In this document: piece by piece, positions 23,421 to 35,742 of the stretch
How the letters are laid out: every line of letters begins with the position of its first letter
Position numbering within the stretch: the first letter of the stretch is position 1
Assembly (NCBI GenBank): GCA_037976565.1
Contig: CP137685.1
Coordinates: forward strand, 16,341,659-16,405,658
Direction: 5' to 3'
Length of the DNA: 64,000 nt
Source: Mesocentrotus franciscanus
Lineage: Eukaryota; Echinodermata; Echinoidea; Camarodonta; Strongylocentrotidae
The notes under the pieces: model-generated
What the model was told of the DNA's origin: nothing
The model's input: only the letters and a program-made list of their open reading frames with translations
Database searches by the model: none
Translations under genes and position numbers: made by a program

Positions 23421-26102
23421 AAACATTGCCTTCAGGCACCCTGCATTGCAAAAATCTTGACAGAAAAGCGAAGCTTGGCTCAAGGGACAGAATGTTGGGC
23501 AAAAATTGGGGTCTCCGATAATCCTATCACGTCTGGCCGAGGGGTAAAAGGAATTTGAGCAAGACCTCCCCCTGCGCTACATTAATACTTGCTTTACCAA
23601 TCATCATTATGCTGCATGACAATAAAGCAGACTATTCGCTCAGAAATCTTAAGTTTTGACAATTCAAAACTTACAATGCCTACATTTCTCTTTCGCAGAT
23701 TGTTTGCAGAAAATAACACGACTAAGCTTTCAATAAAGTAGACATAATTCAAATAAGGGAAGAAGATAAGGGAAAAATGGTGCTAAGGTAGTGACTTCAA
23801 TGCTAGATGTACAATTAAAAATAATCTGAAAGTTTGAGTGAAAACAGACCATTATTAATGATAAAATTTGGGAAAAAACTGATCTGATCAATTCTTTAAT
23901 TCTCCCAACTATATTATTAGAATTTAATTACATTTTAGGTGAATGTAAACCGTCACAAAGCAATGAATTGGCTCTATATACCATTCCAGACATTTAAATG
24001 TTGACAGATTTTAAAAGCCTGTCTTATGTCTTATTTTCATGGAAAAACGGTTGCGAAAATTCAAAAATGGTTGGGAGAATTTACTGTTAGAGAGTGTCGC
24101 ACAGTGACACCTTCAAAGAAAACCATAAATATCTTTGTGGTTTGAGAATTTTTTCAGGATTTTGTGCATGTTAGAGGGTTAGTACAGTAGAAGGAATATA
24201 ATAAGTAACATTTCATACAAAAATAACGCAAGTTGTTCATCAACCTTCAACAATGTTACCGAGTCACTTTAACCAGACATACATGTAAAATATTTAGTGC
24301 ATAGAGCATGTATGTGCTTTTAAATATGGTATTAACATACCCAAGTATACAGTGTATATTAAGTATATTTTTTCAGACTCCTATCTTGTTCATCCCAGAC
24401 TTTCCTAAAGTCCTCTTTTGATTCAGTTATCATCCACTTATTGGTCATATAATATTCTTCTTTCAATTGCTACTCCTATCATGTTATACTTCATCTGAGA
24501 GCTCTCTTACTTCAAGTCTCGTCATCAAATCTCATCTTCAATTCCTTTCCTATTTTCCTCTTTTCTATGGAAAAAGAAAAGGTGCATACGTGGGAGGAAT
24601 CTATAGATATACCATGCAACCTCTTTTGTGTGTTTTTACATTACTTGCTGAACGACACATTAACCGATGGAGGTTGAAAAAGATGGGCCAGGCCATTATG
24701 CGGATTGCTCACACAGCTTCAAGAAATCGCGTCCAAATCTGATGCATTCGGAGGTTCACAGTATCAATTGCAAAAAATAAAAAACACTTTTCTCCTTTTT
24801 TTTCTTTCTTGTTTGCTATCATTTCTAGTCTCCCTTCTACTGAAGGATCCATTTGGATTTAGAATCTTTAAATTAGACTTCAGAATTTAGAAATTATATA
24901 TAAGGAATTATCATTTTAGAAATTAGAAATTAAAAATTAGAAATGAGAAATTAAAAGAGAAATGAAAAATTAGAAAATAAAAATTTCAAATCAAAATAAT
25001 AATAATTTAAAGGGTTTCTACCGCTGTCTCTGCAGATATTCCAATAAATGCTAATACATATGATATTTACAGAGGATAACGTCAAGATTGCTTTGAATTT
25101 GACTGGAAATAAACCCATTCCCTTTTCCACACTTTGCTTTTCCAAAAGGATTCAATACACAAAGATTGTTATGCGCAAAATGGATATACAGAAGGGAATG
25201 TGTTGCAGAAGAAATAGATCAACAAATTCCATGTCAAACAGACGAACATGTGGCTTAATGCTTGGACTTGGACACGAAAAATAACAGTATCCTTTTATCT
25301 TGGCAAGTAGTGAGACTCATGCTCCAATTTCAACATTCGTTTGCCTAATGGACATTGCAAAGCTAAATCTAACTAAAGCAGACTGCTTACACAGTGCGTC
25401 GCTGTTTTCCTTCTTTTCAATTCTGTCACGCTAAAAACCGTAGACTGGCATGAAGGACTTGTAGGGTAAAGAGAGTGGATATTTGACAGTACACGAATTG
25501 CATGTTCGTCTATCGTTGATTATTTTAATTAGTTGATCAAACCACCCACATACAGCATGAGAAACAATACATACAAAGCCAGTTTATGTCAAAAGGCGAA
25601 TCCATTACTAGATTGGCTGCAAGCAAAGCTAGACTTGGCGAGTGACTTATATAGACAACGATTCATTGATTAGTATGTATTTTAACGGCATATATATATG
25701 AGCAATATTTATTTATTCACTTGATTTATTTATTTTTAATGATTCCCATTTAGGGTTTCTGGGCAAAATTGCACCCGTTTACTTTCCATCAGTGACAACA
25801 TGGAGTTATTCTGTAACAGCATTACCAGGTAAATGTGGTTACTAATAGAGGGCAATGCACTTTTCAGAGGAATCTGACCCACTTTTTGGTGGGGTAGGGG
25901 AAAAGTTCCAACAATTTAGATAGGTTTGTAGCAGATGGCAAGGGATACCACCTCTATATTTAGTACCCACCGAAAGGAGGTGATTTCCTGCAACCTGTTT
26001 AGAGGCCTAGGTGTGCTTACGCCGAGGGATTTAAAATAAACATTTATCTCTAGCTCTATGAATGCTCCACAAAGTCTACATGTACTTGTAGTTGAAAGCT
26101 AG
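23421..26102. other. Intronic sequence, mostly featureless
   Basis: At 24251-24272 it carries CAATGTTACCGAGTCACTTT plus AA, identical to the right end of the element at 28081-28466, so an eroded member of that family lies to its left (about 24,090-24,272). AGAAATTA-type microsatellite-like sequence is at about 24,890-24,975. No coding exon was recognised. Confidence 0.5.
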
Positions 26103-26290
26103 TTAAAGGAAAATCCAACCTTGATAGAAAATTGCTTTGTAACAAAGCAAACAAAATGTACAAGCAGATTTAGTAAACCATGAAAGTTTGAACGAAGTCA
26201 GACAAACAACAAGATCATGAATTTTTGAATGCTGCAATCACCATCCATAAGAGAATTTCAAATTAGCTGAATGGATAATGTTACTGTGAT
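26103..26290 (-). repeat. Dispersed repeat fragment, inverted member of the CCCTTTAA-end family
   Basis: Begins TTAAAGGAAAATCCAACCTT, the reverse complement of the terminal GGATTCCCTTTAA type seen at 59,386 and 16,197. It continues with similarly inverted family sequence (ATGAAAGTTTGAA, ATCATGAATTTTTGAA). Only one end is recognisable. Confidence 0.5.
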
Positions 26291-26845
26291 GTAACTATCC
26301 TATTTGTTCCAACACACACACACATAATAAAACGTTAATTTTTTTCAAAATCTATTATCCCAGGAGGTCTTTTATTTGTAGATGACATGTACACATATGC
26401 CATCCATAATATATTTTGAGTAGTGTCCCAGAATAGAGCGCTTGGGAGAAAAACAGAAATTAATGATAGCTTTGTAGTGACTTTGTACACGATGAACAGG
26501 AGAGTTGTACGTGCATACATCACAATTTATTGACCAAAGTGCCAACTTGAGATTCGAATAGATTTAGTAATCTCATGATTCAAACACTAATAGTTTGCCA
26601 TTTTGTTTCTTTTATTATTCTGCTTTCATATAAATGAACTCTTTACAGAAGTTGGACTGTCCTTTAAGTTTCATAAGTAGCTCTGTGGCTACACATACGT
26701 ACAGCAAATAATTAGTTTTGCTTGCGTGACCTTGATACAGCTGCTCATCAGAACACAATATTTTAAATTGGAATGGTGGTTTACGGCTAGGGCATCACAA
26801 GACACAAAAAATCACTTCTCGCAAGAATAACATAAATGTAAGTGA

Positions 26846-26990
26846 GATGTGAGTCGGTCCAGCAGTAATGTCCATGGTACGGTCAGCTCTCTGTCTTCGC
26901 CTACAAACTGACTCGGCGGACCCGTTTCAAGACCGAGTCACTTCTTTCGGATGGTGACGTTAAATGTTGGTCCCCCGACGTGAATCATCA
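26846..26990 (+). mobile_element. SINE fragment (degenerate tRNA-derived head and shared tail motif)
   Basis: GTCGGTCCAGCAGTAATGTC resembles a worn A-box region, and TTTCGGATGGTGACGTTAAATG resembles the CGGATAGAATGTTAAATGG tail of the SINE at 4111. No clear B box is present. Likely an old SINE copy. Confidence 0.45.
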
Positions 26991-27097
26991 TATCTGATTG
27001 ATACACATCTGTAAAATCCCCATTTACACACACAACAGTATGAGCTTTGTAGGCCTATATATAAACAGTACACTTTCCTCCCAAAGAAGTAACTTCT

Positions 27098-27663
27098 TTA
27101 AAGCCCAAGTCCACTCCGATTTTCAAAAATTATAACATGTTGTAAATAAATCAAAGGTTAAAACTGCCAAATATCACGGGCGTACTTCAATCAGGTGATT
27201 TTTAAGAGCGATTTTTGTTTCGGGTATTTCGAGCAAAACATTTATATTGCTGTACGGATGTGACGTATGCTCCTCACAACGAAAGTGCCAGCGGTATACA
27301 TTCTGACAATAGGCTATTTTCAACCAAATTTAATGCATACGTTTGTGAAGTGCCTCTATACGAACTATTTCATTCACCTGATAAGAATAATAGTGTTTCA
27401 TTATTCTTATCAGGTGAATGAAATAGTTTGTATCGAGGCACTTCACAAAGACGTATGCATTAAATTTGGTTACATTACGAATCTGTGTTGTGAGGACCCT
27501 ACGTCACAACCGACTCGCTCATTAACTTGTTTTTTGCTCATTAAAAAAAATTATTAAAAATAAATCTGAGCACCATTTTCCAAAACCAAGTTATATTTGG
27601 GCTTTTTAGATTTTTGTCTATCTAATCAGCTCAACTTTTCAGTGGAGTGGACTTGTACTTTAA
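27098..27663. mobile_element. Foldback element with TTAA ends and long palindromic core
   Basis: The ends are TTAAAG(C)CCAAGTCCACTCC and its inverted partner GGAGTGGACTTGTACTTTAA. TTAA at both edges (27098-27101 and 27660-27663) fits TTAA-target DNA transposons such as piggyBac-like MITEs. A long, nearly perfect hairpin is centred near 27,392: CCAAATTTAATGCATACG, TGAAGTGCCTC and ATTTCATTCACCTGATAAGA on the left all recur inverted on the right, with a loop of only a few bases (TGTTTC). No coding capacity. Two short open frames across it are accidental. Confidence 0.8.
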
Positions 27664-28080
27664 CATAGATGTCCATATACTGTACATGTTCATGTATACA
27701 ATATATTTAGCCTGTGCAAACTTCTATTTTGCTGAATATGTGGTTTGTGGGTTTATCCCATCAATTTCTCCCTATATAGGGTATCTCCACAAAAAAAGGC
27801 AGCAAGATTTTGATTGGCAACATCTTAAGAAGAACTCATCAATTCTCAAAGAAACTTTGCAGGTAATGTTTTAGTTATATCTCTGCATGAATTTCACAAG
27901 GATCTAGGCTAAAATAAAAAAAAGTTTTGATTATTTTGGTAAAAAGTAGTTTTTTTCAATTGTTGCAAGGATAGTGTGTTTAATAGCACCAGTGCACAAT
28001 ATGTGTATACCTGACGGCTGAATTACATTCATTTCCTGGCAAGCTCTCAAATCAATTTCAATTCTTGTTACAAAAGGAGC

Positions 28081-28466
28081 TTTAAAGGCATTGTTTAACA
28101 ATGTTAAATCTGAGATGCATGGCCCTACATGTTATCAGTGTCTGTGATATATGGTGTAATATTGAAGCCCTAAAAAAATTGTGCTTCAAAATGATCATGA
28201 AGTGCCTCAAAAAAGTAAAAATCTTTGAGTGACCGGTTTTACCATACTTATTTTCCCCAATAGACTGTAGTATAATAAAAACCGTTAGGAAAAAGAAAAT
28301 GAAATTTGGATTTCCAATCATAAATATCTTGATAATCAGACAGGCGATTGGCCTGTAAAAGCCATTGATTCCTGACTGACCTAAAGGTTTATAATTATGA
28401 TTGCAGCATGAGCTAAATCCAGGATTTTGTTTCAAAATCTGAGGCAATGTTACCGAGTCACTTTAA
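28081..28466. mobile_element. MITE-like repeat with TTTAAA...CTTTAA ends
   Basis: Begins TTTAAAGGCATTGTTTAACA and ends CAATGTTACCGAGTCACTTT plus AA. Inverted, the right end reads TTAAAGTGACTCGGTAACAT, so the two ends share only the outer TTAAAG and an ATTG. The 22-bp right end is identical at 24251-24272, showing a dispersed family. The 121-codon open frame inside has no domain. Confidence 0.55.
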
Positions 28467-30223
28467 GAATTATTAAAGATTACAGTAATTTACACAAGTA
28501 TTGAGGTAAATTAATGTCTTTAGTATCTTCTTATAGATACATAGTGGCCATATCAAATCAAATAAAAAATATTGTGGAGAAACCTTAATGACATATAAAG
28601 CAATGTTCATAGATCTCCTAAATTTTTTCCTAAAATGGATGTTTTATAGTCTTTGTTACTAAACTTGAAATAGATATTTGAACAGCTGAATAAGTAATAC
28701 AGTTGTTATTTTCTTTTAAAACAATCCTTGGTTGTTTCCTACAGTAAATTGCTCATGTCATAATGATCAAAGTATAAATAAATTGAAGATAATAAGCAAA
28801 TTATTTGCATCAAAAACTTCTTGGAATAATTGTTTGTGTTTTTTTAACTTGAGATGTATTTGAAATACATATTGCACGACATTTTGCAATAAAAATATCA
28901 ATCTAAAATAATTCAGTGGTGATTTCAGCATGAAATTATAAGTTGGAATGACTTCAAAAGAAAGGTTTGTGGTGAAAAGCAGAAGCGGCAGAAATATTAT
29001 GCACCAATACTGAGCAATGCGCTTTCTTTGTAACATTTGGGAAACGGTGCGTCTTACAAAAACAGTCATAACTTTGCCGCTGTAGCATACATCCTTGTGA
29101 AATTCACACCGAGTTCAGGAGACACGGTTACAGCATTATACACACGGAATTTCATTGAGGATATAGTTTAAGAGTACTTTTTAGGATGCTGCCAATAAAA
29201 ATCTTGTTCTATTTTGTTTAAACACCCCGTATGAAAACTGGAAGAGCCCTACTTATCACTTCCCTGCTTTACCACACAATCAACAATTTGAGTCAAAACA
29301 TACCTAACTAAAACCTTCCAAAAGTTTCTCCTTACTATCCCTCAAGTATTACAAAGTTCTACGGGTCACGCTCTATTCAGGTTGCATCAGCAGAGCTTTA
29401 AACTAAATTGCCAGAATATATAAAAAGTGTCTGTTCTTTATTCTTTTTCTTTCCTTTTCTCTATTACAGCGCATAGGAACATATTTGTGATATGCGCCAT
29501 ATAAGTATGGTATATTATTATGACTATCAGTTAGATAGTATTTTACTTTCTATATTCATATTTCTTCCTGCTAATACTCTCAAGTCTCAATGTGGCAAAT
29601 ATGAGCATCAAATTTTACATTTCTATCAAGAGATATAGCAAGGTTAAAGACACTCTCAATTAACATAAAAGCAACTTGTGAGTAGACTGCACGTAGTCGA
29701 CGGAACAGGAACTGTTTTTTTTTTTTTTAAAGAGAAAAAGACAAGAAGAGGGATAGAGGAAAGGACATAAAAACAAAATTATAAAAAAAAGAATGAAAAG
29801 AGAACAATCCCGCCTTCACATCATATCGCGAATCAAATTTTGCAGGCTAAATGTTTCTTGCCTACAGTTACAAATCCCTGTGATTGAAGGTGTACTGGAA
29901 AATTGACAAATGATGAAATTTCAGTGATTGACCTTTACTGGCATTTACAACAACTTTTTCTGGGATTATATCTTGGTCGTTGGCTCGTTGCAGCAGGCAA
30001 TGTGAAGTTCGTGAGCAAAGACCCTTTCCAATCTATTCCAAGAAGTCGCCAAACACAAATTGAAGTCCATTGAGATTGCAGTCTACATATTATATGCCAG
30101 TAGAGTAATTGCTAGTATTAGATGGGAAAGGAGATGCATTCTTTCAATTATATCTCTTTTTCACAATTATTACACAATTTCAAAACAGAGAATAAACATT
30201 TACTGTACATTCACTTGAAACCC
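28467..30223. other. Intronic sequence with a possible SINE tail
   Basis: A GCGCATAGG...GATATGCGCCATATAAGTATGG...TATTATTATG sequence at about 29,467-29,522 looks like the 3' tail of an invertebrate SINE, ending in a TTA-rich microsatellite. Otherwise A/T-rich, with a poly-T at about 29,715. No exon was recognised. Confidence 0.4.
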
Positions 30224-30395
30224 AATGGCCCGAATTCACAAAGGAGGTTTGTAGACAAACATAGGTTTATGTGCGTCATATGACGCGTTTCGATGCGTTT
30301 CAGACAAACCTTGATCTGAAACGTGTCAAAACGTTTCATATGACGCACATAAACCTATGTTTGTCTACAAACCTCCTTTGTGAATTCGGGCCATT
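30224..30395. mobile_element. 172-bp foldback MITE
   Basis: The two arms are inverted copies. AATGGCCCGAATTCACAAAG, GAGGTTTGTAGACAAACATA and GGTTTATGTGCGTCATATGA recur in reverse complement, ending at GAATTCGGGCCATT. The arms run about 80 bp with a small central loop near CAAACCTTGATC. A direct transcript would form one long hairpin. No coding capacity. Confidence 0.85.
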
Positions 30396-30533
30396 GTGTT
30401 CATATATGACAGGTAGAATTGAACAAAAATTATGGGGGAACATTTACCTACATGTACAGTATAATAGATATATTCATTGCTGCTCACACAAGAAGAAAAC
30501 AAATCACCTGCCCTATTGTTTTTTATGACTCCT

Positions 30534-30689
30534 GGGCCCCGTCTTACAAAGAGTTACGATTGATCCAAATCAATCGTAAGTCCTCCAATCAATCGTAAGT
30601 TTGCAGTCTCCTATCTCTTTACATGGTTGCGATTGATATCAATCGCAAATAAGTTGTGATTGATATCAACTCTTTGTAATACGGGGCCC
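30534..30689. mobile_element. 156-bp MITE with GGGCCCCGT termini
   Basis: The left end GGGCCCCGTCTTACAAAGAG matches the inverted right end GGGCCCCGTATTACAAAGAG with one mismatch, each followed by TT. The interior has repeated CGATTGAT/ATCAATCG words. A related, more decayed sequence lies at about 51,590-51,705. Confidence 0.8.
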
Positions 30690-31436
30690 TGGCCAATTCA
30701 ATAGACAATACATGTATACCTCCCTCTATTCACTCTAGGGTCTACAAAGTTGGATAAATGTCTGAATGACAGAGACTAGATTTGAAATTAATTCTTTCTT
30801 CCCAAGCATTCAGCATTTCTCAAGCCTTGTTTTTAATTTCTTTATTGCAAAATATCAGTGTGAAATTTAATTTTGAAATACCCAAAATCAAATATTTAAA
30901 CCCGGGTTTCAGCGTGACGGTTTGGGACTGCGCGGGGAACCGTTTAGACTCAGGCCTAATTTATACTTTATATTTTTTTTAAGTGCAGCGGTTTGCCATG
31001 CTAAATGTGAACAAGCCTTACAAGAAAAATATCTGTTACCCCTACAGGCAGAGGGCTCTCCTTTCTCACCTACTACAAAACATGGCTGGGTTTAACTCAT
31101 GGAATGAGAATGCTACAGTGAGTTCATATCTTCATTAGCAGTAAGTTCTAAACCCAACATAGTCGATACAAAGTGAACATGTTCAGATGCGTTGAATTTT
31201 CAAGGCATAGCTACTGAAGATATGACAAGATTTCATTATCAGAGTAGGCCTCAATATGAATATCATTCTAATTACATATATTATAAATGTAAGGAATTAT
31301 TTTCAGAGAGTACAGATGAAAGTAGTGCAAATCAAATTATTAGTAAAAGCATAAGCATGGTGCAGTAGGATATCAACAGACACAAATATTGTAATACTAA
31401 TAGGGAGAAAGGAGAGACACACAGAGAAATATACAT

Positions 31437-31605
31437 TAATATGAAGAGAGAGAGGAGGGTGAGGGAGAGAGATAGAAAGAGGGAGTAAGAGAGGGGGAGA
31501 AAGCGAGAGAGGGGGAGAAAGAGAGAGAGGGGGAGAAAGAGAGAGAGGGGGATAAAGAGAGAGGGGGAGAGAGGGGGAGAAAGAGGGAGAAGAGGGAGAT
31601 AGCAC
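31437..31605. repeat. GA-rich tract (AGAGAGGGGGAGAAAG-type repeats)
   Basis: Short GA/GGGGA motifs repeat with a period of about 16-20 bp. Ser/Leu/Pro-rich open frames on the minus strand across it are products of the CT composition. Confidence 0.75.
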
Positions 31606-32069
31606 AGGGATGGGAGAAATGGGGTGATAGAAACAGAGAAGAAGAGATATAATAGATTGGAGTTATGATCCAAATTACAATAACCCTTGGACAAGTTGAC
31701 CGTCCCTGACTCCTGAAAGCAAATCAAGCGCGAGAGAGAAAGAGATTTGAGAAGAGCAGGATGTGACATCAAATGAACATAGTGAGAATGGACCAAACAC
31801 CAGGTGGAGGTAAAAAATAAAGGGAAAAAGAAATCTTGAATCTCAACTCTTCAAAAAAATAAAGCCTGAAAAGGAACAACTGCGATTGGACATCATTTGC
31901 AGACAATTAGAAATGGATATTTTGAAGTCGCCTCCAAACCCCCGCCCCCTTTAATGTCTCAAAAGTCTTTCCTCACTCTTTCACAAATTCCATTCCTTGC
32001 GCTTAATATGTCTTGTCTTTATTTGTAATCATTATCATTCTATCCAATCTAATCAAACAATACACACAC

Positions 32070-32290
32070 ACTCTCTCTCTCTCTCTCATCCATGTCTGGT
32101 TTGTTAGTTTGTTTTGATTTACTTTTTGTTTCTTTTGCCTTCTGATCACCTATATTTCCAGTTTCTCATAACATAACTACTCACTCTCTCACTCCCTCCC
32201 TCCCTATCCCGCTCCCCCCTCTCTCTCTCTCTTGTTCTCTCCCTCCCCCTCCCTCCCTCCCTCTCTTCTCTTTCTTCAACCCACCTCCTT
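32070..32290. repeat. CT-rich microsatellite cluster
   Basis: (CT)n runs and CCCTCC motifs are interspersed with short unique sequence. No coding potential. Confidence 0.7.
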
Positions 32291-33720
32291 TTCTCTTTTT
32301 CTCTATTTTTACATACCATTATAATATTTGTATCTGATGATTCCTTGAGTAATAATATCCATCGCTATTCCATTACCGCTTCTGAGCATTTGTAATAAAC
32401 CGCAAACCACAACAGGCAGGACAACAAATTAAATCTAATTGTTACACAGATCATCTACATTAAAATATTTTAAAATCAGAATCTGTAATAGGGTTTTCGT
32501 TTAATGAACTGCTATCTTCTATTTTCTATTCTATTTTGTTTTTCTTATTGGCAAAATCAATGGTTTTTCCCACTGCTGTATTAATTCGACATACAAGTGA
32601 TGCAAGTAAAATTACACTTTATGATTGAATATTATTATTACACTGTGCAGTATGCAGTGTGCAGGAGAGGAAATTCCAGTAAATAATTTTGAGAATATAC
32701 TCCAATGAACAAACTGCAATCCAAGCAGTTCAAATTGCGCATGGATAGTGTTTTCTTTCTAGTTGCACGATAATTTGCAACAACCTTATGGATAAATACA
32801 AAATCAGAAGCTAAAGAATAGTGACACAAAAGGTGTTTTCTAGTCTCAATTAACTTTTAACTATTAACAGAAATGCGATACACCAACTATAAAAACTGAT
32901 ACCAATTCATATTTCATGTTGATATTTTTTAAAGCCTATATGTTTGTGGTTTTAGATTTACAGGGTAGAATTGTCAGTTACAAAACTGCTTTCCACATTG
33001 GCCAGTTGGCCTGTAGAGACAACAATATGATTAAAGACTGAAATTATAGGCAGATTAATTGCAAAGCGCTATATACATGAACATGTACCAAATGATGAAC
33101 ATTCTATCAACAATGAACCCAAATTCAAAGACTTTTGTTGAAAATAACAACAAACAAAAAAAGATACACTAATAGAACAAAACCAAAACCAAAAGACAAA
33201 CAAATAAGTAACAGAAGAAAAAAAACTTATAACTAAACTAAACCATTTAAAACTAATTTAATTGCTAACATTTTCTCTGAGTATCTCAATGAACATACAT
33301 CATTCCTATTTCCTCCATATTGTTATTTGTATTGATTATTTTCTATTCTTATATTCTCCAGTGTCTGATGGGTTATTCAACTGTTATATTTTTAAGTTGC
33401 GTTGATGACAGCAAGATGTGGCTTAACATTTTTTCTCTCTTTTTCGTGGGGGCAGATTTTGAGAGGCAGCCGGGCAAGACGAATAATATGGGAAGTGAAA
33501 AACCAATAGAGGAATCCTTCACAGCCCACAAAACCACTTAAACAAAATTCCACCCCCAGGACAGGAAGGAGAAACCAATGAGATTCAATCAATATCTGTA
33601 GAAGGAGATACGGTGTTTTGATGTAGTAGCTACAAAGACGGAGGTGTACACATCACTGGAGTACATAAATTACAGTACGGGGGACTATGCCAATTGTCGC
33701 AGACAATATCTATTCTCATT
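32291..33720. other. Intronic sequence, nothing recognised
   Basis: A/T-rich, with short open frames only (for example 33320-33541 plus, 33392-33592 minus) lacking domains or splice support. Confidence 0.45.
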
Positions 33721-33773
33721 TCAATACTCTCACTCACTCACTCACTCTCCCTCCCCTCCCTCCCCTTCCTCTT

Positions 33774-33816
<43 letters not shown>

Positions 33817-33994
33817 CTGTTCCTTGCTCTTTCTTTCTACTTTCTCCCTCTATTTCTATTCCCCCTTGCTATTTCCTCTTCTCCCCCTCTCTCTCTCTCT
33901 CTCATTCTATTCCTTGCTCTTTCTCTCTCTCTCTTCTCTCACTCTTTCTTTCTACTTTTCTTTCTATTCCCCCTTGCTATTTCCTCTTCTCTCT

Positions 33995-34043
<49 letters not shown>

Positions 34044-34112
34044 TCTCTTTCTCTTTCTCTTTCTTTTTCTTTTTCTTTTTCTCTTTCTCTTTTTCTCTTT
34101 CTCTCTCCCTCT
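33721..34112. repeat. Long CT/TTTCTC microsatellite
   Basis: Pure CT runs at about 33,778-33,812 and 34,004-34,036, joined by CTTTCT repeats, total about 390 bp of nearly pure pyrimidine. All three plus-strand frames stay open through it as Ser/Leu/Phe repeats, which are not regarded as genes. Confidence 0.85.
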
Positions 34113-34994
34113 TACTCTAATCCTTCAAGCCATCAAAAGTTATCCATCACTATTTTCTTGAGAGAAAGAGAAAGATAGCAATTCAATATGAAAGCAAGTG
34201 TTCTCTGAGGTAAATGAACTCATAATGGTTTTAAAAAAATGAAATTCTGCATCTACCACTCCAACCCCACCCACCAAAAAAGTATAATATTGAGTGCAAG
34301 CTCCACTTAAGCCTTAACAAAATATGACTACCGGTATTGATGTTGAAGTGCTCATGATGTGGCTTATTTCCTAACATTAAAGGACTATCGCTGTCTGAGC
34401 AACTGACTAAGTTATCCTATTTTCAATTTAAAGGCCTTGGATTGGCATCCATGAGAAGTACTAAAAAAATTGCTGTGCCGATTGTCACAGCACTTCACAT
34501 CCTACAAACATTGCTGGAAATCAAAATCATTTAAGAAATGTTTCATGAGAATTTTGGCCACAAACGCAGTCAGGTAAGACACAAGATACTGTACTATTAC
34601 ATGTTACATTCTGCTTCATTCAAATGTGTTATATGGAAAACCACCATAAATCAGCACCATTGCAAATATTTATGTCCACATGAATGACAATAGGCAATAA
34701 AAGCACTTTGGTGTACAGTGTTTAATACATGCAGCACAAATCATACCTCAGTGATATCTTGTGATAAAATGTTAGTAAAAGGTAACAAAATCTGAACTTT
34801 GCCAAACAAATATGGTTTAAAGAATGAATAAATGGAGGGGGTGGGGACTTTGAAAAATATAACAACTTTATGATCCATTCGAGCATCTCAATAATTTTCT
34901 ATTTAGTATTGCAAAATTTCTCTAAAATGTTGATTCGTGTCTGTCTGCTTGCTTTTTTCCTACTTTAATTGACCACAAATGCAGAATGACTTCA
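34113..34994. other. Intronic sequence, nothing recognised
   Basis: A/T-rich sequence with no exon, hairpin or named repeat recognised. Confidence 0.4.
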
Positions 34995-35318
34995 GGGGGG
35001 TGATTCATAAAGCTGTTCGTAAAGTTACGCATGACTTTACGAATGACTTAAATATGAAAAGCCAAATGGGATGCTCAATCATCTTTATCTGCATCAACTA
35101 AAGTTGAACTGTGCAGATGTAGATTAACATTCTTATTATAACAAACATTTTTAATGCAAAGTATATATTTTACCATAATTTAATTGAGGTTATTGGAAAT
35201 ATAGTCACACTTTGTTAAACCATCAGGAAAAACTTTGGGCTTCCTATCTGGCACTTCATATTCAAGTCGTTCGTAAAGTCATGCGTAACTTTACGAACAG
35301 CTTTATGAAACACCCCCC
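34995..35318. mobile_element. 324-bp MITE with GGGGGGTG termini
   Basis: The left end GGGGGGTGATTCATAAAGCT continues through GTTCGTAAAGTTACGCATGA. The right end carries the inverse, TCATGCGTAACTTTACGAAC then AGCTTTATGAAACACCCCCC. The arms are about 54 bp with a few mismatches. No coding capacity and no certain target duplication. Confidence 0.82.
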
Positions 35319-35742
35319 AGGTATCAAAATATGACGATTCGTTACCGGAATCTAAGATTGCTTTGGGAGAAACCCTGACAGGAAGACTTGTTAGGAAAGA
35401 GACAAGACAGGAGACAAGAAGGAAAAGGTTGTTACAAGGGATTCCATTGAATGCTGAATAATTAAATGATGCTATAATGGTGAAGCAAAGAGTGTGAAAA
35501 TGTTTCTCTGGTAGCCTTGTTAGGCACTGAAAACTATTTCTATCAGAAGGATCTACTGGAGAGAAGAACAGAAATGTGAGGAGTTTGAATAGAGCCAGCA
35601 AAAGGCCACAAAGTAACAGTTTCTTGAGGGAGTGAATGAAGGAACATGCAAGATGAAAGGCAGGGTGAAGGTGGAAGGGAGGGTGTTGATCTACATAAGG
35701 AGCACTGCAAGCAAGCAATCACCAAAGGAGAAGAGTTCTTAC

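Larger units (their letters stand above)
15199..35742 (-). other. KAT6-like intron, 20.5 kb, repeat-filled
   Basis: This is the stretch between the linker exon and the pre-MYST exon. It holds a Penelope-like retroelement, at least six foldback or TIR elements, SINE fragments and three long CT/GA tracts, each listed separately. No other convincing coding exon was recognised on either strand. Confidence 0.75.

Noticed and set aside
31303..31796. Ser/Leu/Pro-rich minus-strand open frames
   Set aside because: Products of the GA/CT tract at 31,437-31,605.
33644..34178. Three overlapping Ser/Leu/Phe-rich open frames
   Set aside because: All three frames are open because the DNA is a CT microsatellite.
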